Positions 60,770-64,000 of a DNA stretch of 64,000 bases are shown here, in pieces. Every line of letters starts with the position of its first letter. Position 1 is the first letter of the stretch. Source of the stretch: Bacteroidota bacterium. GTDB taxonomy: Bacteria > Bacteroidota > Bacteroidia > Bacteroidales > F082. Where the stretch lies: NCBI GenBank assembly GCA_016715945.1, contig JADJXJ010000003.1, positions 806,001-870,000 on the forward strand. Direction: 5' to 3'. A program made the translations under genes and the position numbers. The notes under the pieces were generated by a model. The model was not told where the DNA came from. It saw only the letters and a list, made by a program, of their open reading frames with translations, and did no database searches.

Positions 60770-61147
60770 ATGGCAAGGATTGCTGGCGTAGATATTCCCA
60801 ACAACAAACGTGGCGAGATTGCACTCACCTATATTTATGGTATAGGCCGGAGCTCGGCACGCAAGATCCTCAACGAGGCCGGAGTGGACATCAACAAAAA
60901 AGTCCAGGACTGGAACGACGAGGAGCAAAACAACATCCGTACGATCATCGGAGCCAACTTCAAGGTGGAAGGTGAGCTTCGCAGCGAAGTGCAGATGAGC
61001 ATCAAACGCCTGATGGATATCGGTTCCTACAGGGGAATCCGTCACCGTCTGGGACTTCCGGTTCGCGGACAGACCACCAAAAACAATGCCCGCACCCGCA
61101 AAGGAAAGAAGAAAACCGTTGCAAACAAGAAGAAAGCTACCAAGTAG
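60770..61147 (+). CDS. rpsM: ribosomal protein S13 (uS13)
   Basis: 30S head protein forming bridges to L5 and contacting tRNA. The 125 residues read MARIAGVDIPNNKRGEIALT, then YGIGRSSARKILNEAGVD and GSYRGIRHRLGLPVRGQ. The Lys-rich tail is normal. Confidence 0.97.
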   Translation: MARIAGVDIPNNKRGEIALTYIYGIGRSSARKILNEAGVDINKKVQDWNDEEQNNIRTIIGANFKVEGELRSEVQMSIKRLMDIGSYRGIRHRLGLPVRGQTTKNNARTRKGKKKTVANKKKATK

Positions 61148-61192
61148 GCCACAGCTTTCGGATCATATCTGACCGTTAACTATTAACAAATC

Positions 61193-61582
61193 ATGGCAAA
61201 AACCACAAAAACAGTTAAAAAACGCGTTGTGAAGGTGGAGCCTACCGGCAGGGCATACATCAGTGCCTCCTTCAACAACATTATCATCTCGCTGACCAAC
61301 AACAGTGGTCAGGTGATTTCCTGGGCTTCGGCCGGGAAAATGGGCTTCAGGGGATCCAAGAAAAATACCCCTTACGCCGCTCAGATGGCCGCCGAAGAGG
61401 CTGCCAAAACAGCTTACGACCTTGGATTGCGCAAGGTGAAAGTATTCGTGAAGGGACCTGGAGCTGGACGCGAATCAGCCATCCGTACCATCCACTCGTC
61501 TGGCATCGAAGTCACTGAAATCGTTGACGTTACGCCACTGCCGCACAACGGATGCCGTCCGCCTAAAAGAAGAAGAGTATAA
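61193..61582 (+). CDS. rpsK: ribosomal protein S11 (uS11)
   Basis: 30S platform protein near the mRNA exit. The 129 residues include AYISASFNNIIISLTNNSG, GFRGSKKNTPYAAQMAAEEA and DVTPLPHNGCRPPKRRRV at the end. Confidence 0.97.
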   Translation: MAKTTKTVKKRVVKVEPTGRAYISASFNNIIISLTNNSGQVISWASAGKMGFRGSKKNTPYAAQMAAEEAAKTAYDLGLRKVKVFVKGPGAGRESAIRTIHSSGIEVTEIVDVTPLPHNGCRPPKRRRV

Positions 61583-61615
61583 CAGGAACCCGTATAAAGC
61601 AAAACAATAAGCACT

Positions 61616-62221
61616 ATGGCAAGATATATTGGCCCAAAAACAAAAATAGCACGCAAGTTTGGTGAAGCCATCTACGGCCAGGACCGTTCTTTCGACAAAC
61701 GCAACTATCCTCCCGGACAACATGGCAGCTCGAAGCGTCGCAAGAAACTCTCGGAATACGGGGTACAGCTTCAGGAAAAACAAAAAGCCAAATACACCTA
61801 CGGTATTCTCGAGCGTCAGTTCCGCATCCTGTTCGAAAAAGCTTCGCGCCGCAAAGGTATCACCGGTGAGGTGCTGCTCCAGCTCATCGAATCCAGGCTC
61901 GACAACACTGTTTTCCGTCTGGGTATTGCCCCTACACGCAGTGCAGCCCGCCAACTGGTTAGCCACAAGCACATCACTGTCAATGGTGAGGTAGTAAACA
62001 TTCCTTCCTACCTGCTTCGCCCCGGCGATGTGATTGGTGTGCGCGAGCGCTCCAAGGCACTTGAAGTTATCGTCAACTCCGTTGAAGGTCACGTGAACAG
62101 GTTCCCCTGGCTGGATTGGGACAGCGCAAAAATGGAAGGTAAGTTCATCAACTATCCTTCGCGTGCCGACATTCCGGAAAACATCAAGGAACAGCTCATC
62201 GTTGAGTTGTACTCCAAGTAA
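61616..62221 (+). CDS. rpsD: ribosomal protein S4 (uS4)
   Basis: Primary 16S-binding 30S protein and translational repressor of the alpha operon in E. coli. The 201 residues show MARYIGPKTKIARKFGE, RKKLSEYGVQLQEKQKAKY and an S4 RNA-binding domain with SRLDNTVFRLGIAPTRSAAR. No zinc-binding Cys are present. Confidence 0.97.
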   Translation: MARYIGPKTKIARKFGEAIYGQDRSFDKRNYPPGQHGSSKRRKKLSEYGVQLQEKQKAKYTYGILERQFRILFEKASRRKGITGEVLLQLIESRLDNTVFRLGIAPTRSAARQLVSHKHITVNGEVVNIPSYLLRPGDVIGVRERSKALEVIVNSVEGHVNRFPWLDWDSAKMEGKFINYPSRADIPENIKEQLIVELYSK

Positions 62222-62270
62222 TCACATACCCAACCTGGTATCTTAAATTTATAACCTTTAAGAAAACAAT

Positions 62271-63263
62271 ATGGCTGTTTTAGCTTTTCAAAAACCTGAG
62301 AAGGTGATCATGGTCGAATCGGACAACACCCGTGGTGTGTTCGAGTTCAGGCCGCTTGAACCAGGTTTCGGAATAACCATCGGCAATGCCTTAAGGCGTA
62401 TTCTGCTCTCCTCACTGGAGGGCTTTGCCATCACCTCCGTGCGCATTGATGGTGTGTTGCATGAATTTGCATCCATCGACGGTGTGGTTGAAGATGTGGC
62501 CGATATCGTGCTCAACCTGAAAAAAATAAGGTTCAAACAGCAGATTGCCTCCGAAACCACCGAAAAAGTGAACATCGTAATCGGCGACCAGGAGCAGTTC
62601 AAAGCCGGCGATATCAATAAATTCCTTTCCGTTTTTCAGGTGCTCAATCACGACCTGGTTATCTGCAACATGAATCCGGACGTGAAACTGAGCATGGAAA
62701 TCACCATCAACAAGGGAAGAGGATATGTTCCTGCAGAGGAAAACAAAGTGGTGAACGCTCCGGTAGGCACCATTGCCATCGACTCCATCCACACCCCTAT
62801 CAAAAATGTGAAATATCACATTGAAAACTACCGTGTGGAGCAGAAGACCGACTACGAAAAACTGATGCTCGAGGTGATCACTGATGGGTCGATCTATCCT
62901 AAGGATGCATTGAAGGAAGCTGCCAAGATTCTCATTCAGCACTTTATGCTCTTTTCCGACGAGCGCATCACAGTGGACCACGAAGAAAAGGGAGTTACCG
63001 AAGAATTCGACGAAGGTTCGCTGCATATCCGTCAGCTGCTTAAAACCAAGCTTGTCGATATGGACCTCTCGGTACGCGCACTCAACTGCCTCAAAGCTGC
63101 TGATGTGGAAACGCTTGGCGACCTGGTAGCTTTCAACAAGAACGACCTGCTGAAATTCAGGAACTTTGGAAGAAAATCACTTACCGAACTTGAAGAGCTC
63201 GTACGCAGCAAAGGCCTGGAGTTCGGCATGAATGTGAGTAAGTATAAACTTGATAAGGAATAG
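62271..63263 (+). CDS. rpoA: RNA polymerase alpha subunit
   Basis: Assembles RNA polymerase and contacts activators and UP elements. The 330 residues have the dimerising N-terminal domain (1-230, with PGFGITIGNALRRILLSSL at about 32-50) and an acidic linker. The C-terminal domain (about 250-325) carries NCLKAADVETLGDLV and FGRKSLTELEELV. Normal length and position between rpsD and rplQ. Confidence 0.97.
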   Translation: MAVLAFQKPEKVIMVESDNTRGVFEFRPLEPGFGITIGNALRRILLSSLEGFAITSVRIDGVLHEFASIDGVVEDVADIVLNLKKIRFKQQIASETTEKVNIVIGDQEQFKAGDINKFLSVFQVLNHDLVICNMNPDVKLSMEITINKGRGYVPAEENKVVNAPVGTIAIDSIHTPIKNVKYHIENYRVEQKTDYEKLMLEVITDGSIYPKDALKEAAKILIQHFMLFSDERITVDHEEKGVTEEFDEGSLHIRQLLKTKLVDMDLSVRALNCLKAADVETLGDLVAFNKNDLLKFRNFGRKSLTELEELVRSKGLEFGMNVSKYKLDKE

Positions 63264-63272
63264 CAGACAGAT

Positions 63273-63770
63273 ATGAGACACAACAAAAAAATCAATCACC
63301 TCGGAAGGAACAGCGCACATCGCAGTGCGATGCTGGCGAATATGGCGGCTTCGCTCATCCTTCACAAGCGGATTACCACCACCGTAGCTAAAGCCAAAGC
63401 GCTCCGTCCGTATATTGAGCCCATGATCACACGCTCTAAAGACGATACTACCCATTCGCGCCGCATGGTTTTTGCTGAATTGCAGAACAAATTTGCTGTA
63501 ACCGAGCTCTTCAGGGTAGTGGCTCCAAAAGTTGCCGACCGTCCGGGTGGCTACACACGCATCATCAAGCTCGGACACCGTCTGGGCGATGGCGCTGAGC
63601 TGGCTCTGATGGAACTCGTAGATTTCAATGAGAATCTGCTCAAAGAAAAAACCGCCAGGAAAGCACGTTCGACAAGGCGTGGTGGTAAGAAATCGGCTAA
63701 AGCAACAGCAGAAGCTCCTGCAGCTTCCGAGGCTGCCCCGGCCGATAATGCACAAAGCACAGAGGCCTAA
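63273..63770 (+). CDS. rplQ: ribosomal protein L17 (bL17)
   Basis: 50S protein near the tunnel exit. The 165 residues begin MRHNKKINHLGRNSAHRSAM and include RITTTVAKAKALRPYIEPMI. An Ala/Ser/Glu-rich tail of about 40 residues extends past the core, as often in Bacteroidota. Last gene of the ribosomal super-operon. Confidence 0.97.
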   Translation: MRHNKKINHLGRNSAHRSAMLANMAASLILHKRITTTVAKAKALRPYIEPMITRSKDDTTHSRRMVFAELQNKFAVTELFRVVAPKVADRPGGYTRIIKLGHRLGDGAELALMELVDFNENLLKEKTARKARSTRRGGKKSAKATAEAPAASEAAPADNAQSTEA

Positions 63771-63828
63771 ACAAACCCTCGGAAGAGGAAGTGATTTGAA
63801 TCCCTTTTCCTCAACCGTTTGCAGAAAT

Positions 63829-63862
63829 AAAAGACCGGAAGCAGATGCCTCCGGTCTTTTTG
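63829..63862 (+). terminator. terminator of the ribosomal super-operon
   Basis: AAAAGACCGGA pairs with TCCGGTCTTTT around a 10-nt loop, followed by TTG. It starts 59 nt after the rplQ stop. Confidence 0.88.
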
Positions 63863-63877
63863 TTTAATGATTAACAG

Positions 63878-63885
63878 TAACTTTG
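63878..63885 (+). promoter_or_regulatory. -7 box for eno
   Basis: TAACTTTG matches TAnnTTTG fully and lies 25 nt ahead of the eno ATG. The likely -33 TTTG (63859-63862) overlaps the end of the upstream terminator, at a short spacing of 15 nt. Confidence 0.5.
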
Positions 63886-63910
63886 TGCAAGCTTTTAAAA
63901 AACATAAATC

Positions 63911-64000
63911 ATGAGCTATATTACTGATGTTCATGCCCGTCAGATCCTCGACTCGAGGGGCAATCCTACCATTGAGGTAGATGTGATGACCGAAAACGGC
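63911..64000 (+). CDS. eno: enolase (5' part only)
   Basis: Converts 2-phosphoglycerate to phosphoenolpyruvate in glycolysis. Only the first 30 residues fall in the window: MSYITDVHARQILDSRGNPT and then IEVDVMTENG, the classic enolase N-terminus. The gene runs off the right edge. It has its own promoter after the rplQ terminator. Confidence 0.93.
   Translation, partial: MSYITDVHARQILDSRGNPTIEVDVMTENG

Noticed and set aside
1..64000. CRISPR arrays, tRNA genes, insertion sequences, phage genes
   Set aside because: No regularly spaced direct repeats, no cloverleaf-like sequence in the gaps and no transposase or integrase frames were seen.

Overview
The window is a chromosomal stretch of a Bacteroidota bacterium. 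It looks like a facultatively respiring member near Bacteroidales/Marinilabiliales, but the genus cannot be fixed from this sequence. The evidence is a fused SecDF, an alternative complex III (act) operon, a fused CcoN-CcoO, Zn-free S14 and L36 paralogues, DUF4290 and DUF4920 genes, no tuf after fusA, and repeated Bacteroidota-type promoters (-7 box TAnnTTTG). Base composition looks even throughout. I saw no integrase, transposase, CRISPR array or tRNA gene, so this reads as core genome rather than an island.

Layout. 0-2.1 kb: a secreted glucosaminidase with LysM domains, then a convergent pair of lipoproteins (DUF4920 and a c-type cytochrome). 2.4-6.1 kb: export (secDF, tatA-like). 6.1-11.8 kb: a large TPR/PD40/OmpA envelope protein carrying a degenerate aspartic-protease-like C-terminus, followed by purM, prfA and pyrF. 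11.8-15.0 kb (minus strand): ilvE, a DUF554 membrane protein and a METTL25-type methyltransferase, with a small GC-rich palindromic repeat beside ilvE. 15.0-18.9 kb: htpG, then lemA with two TPM-domain genes.

19-36.7 kb is a respiratory block on the plus strand. It holds an act operon (ActA, B, C, D, F, E order), a SlyD-like isomerase, a heme-binding DUF3365 lipoprotein, the copper ATPase CcoI, then ccoS-ccoNO-ccoQ-ccoP and ccoG-fixH-TauE/SafE. Read together this is a quinol-to-cytochrome c-to-oxygen chain (ACIII feeding a cbb3 oxidase) with its copper and heme assembly factors. An inverted repeat sits in the ccoS promoter.

36.7-45.2 kb is on the minus strand: a UvrD/PcrA helicase, a DUF4290 gene, murA (with Asp in place of the fosfomycin-target Cys), grpE, dnaJ and an ABC-2 type exporter pair. 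45.5-63.8 kb is a continuous ribosomal super-operon (str, S10, spc and alpha clusters joined: rpsL to rplQ, with secY, map, infA and rpoA). It is preceded by a roughly 270-nt structured leader. The window ends inside eno.

Most of the window is ordinary housekeeping. The items I consider most worth a second look are the pseudo-retropepsin domain on the OmpA-family protein, the structured leader of the ribosomal operon with its anti-Shine-Dalgarno-like segment, and the operator-like inverted repeat in the cbb3 promoter. I found no clear evidence of a wholly new multi-gene system.
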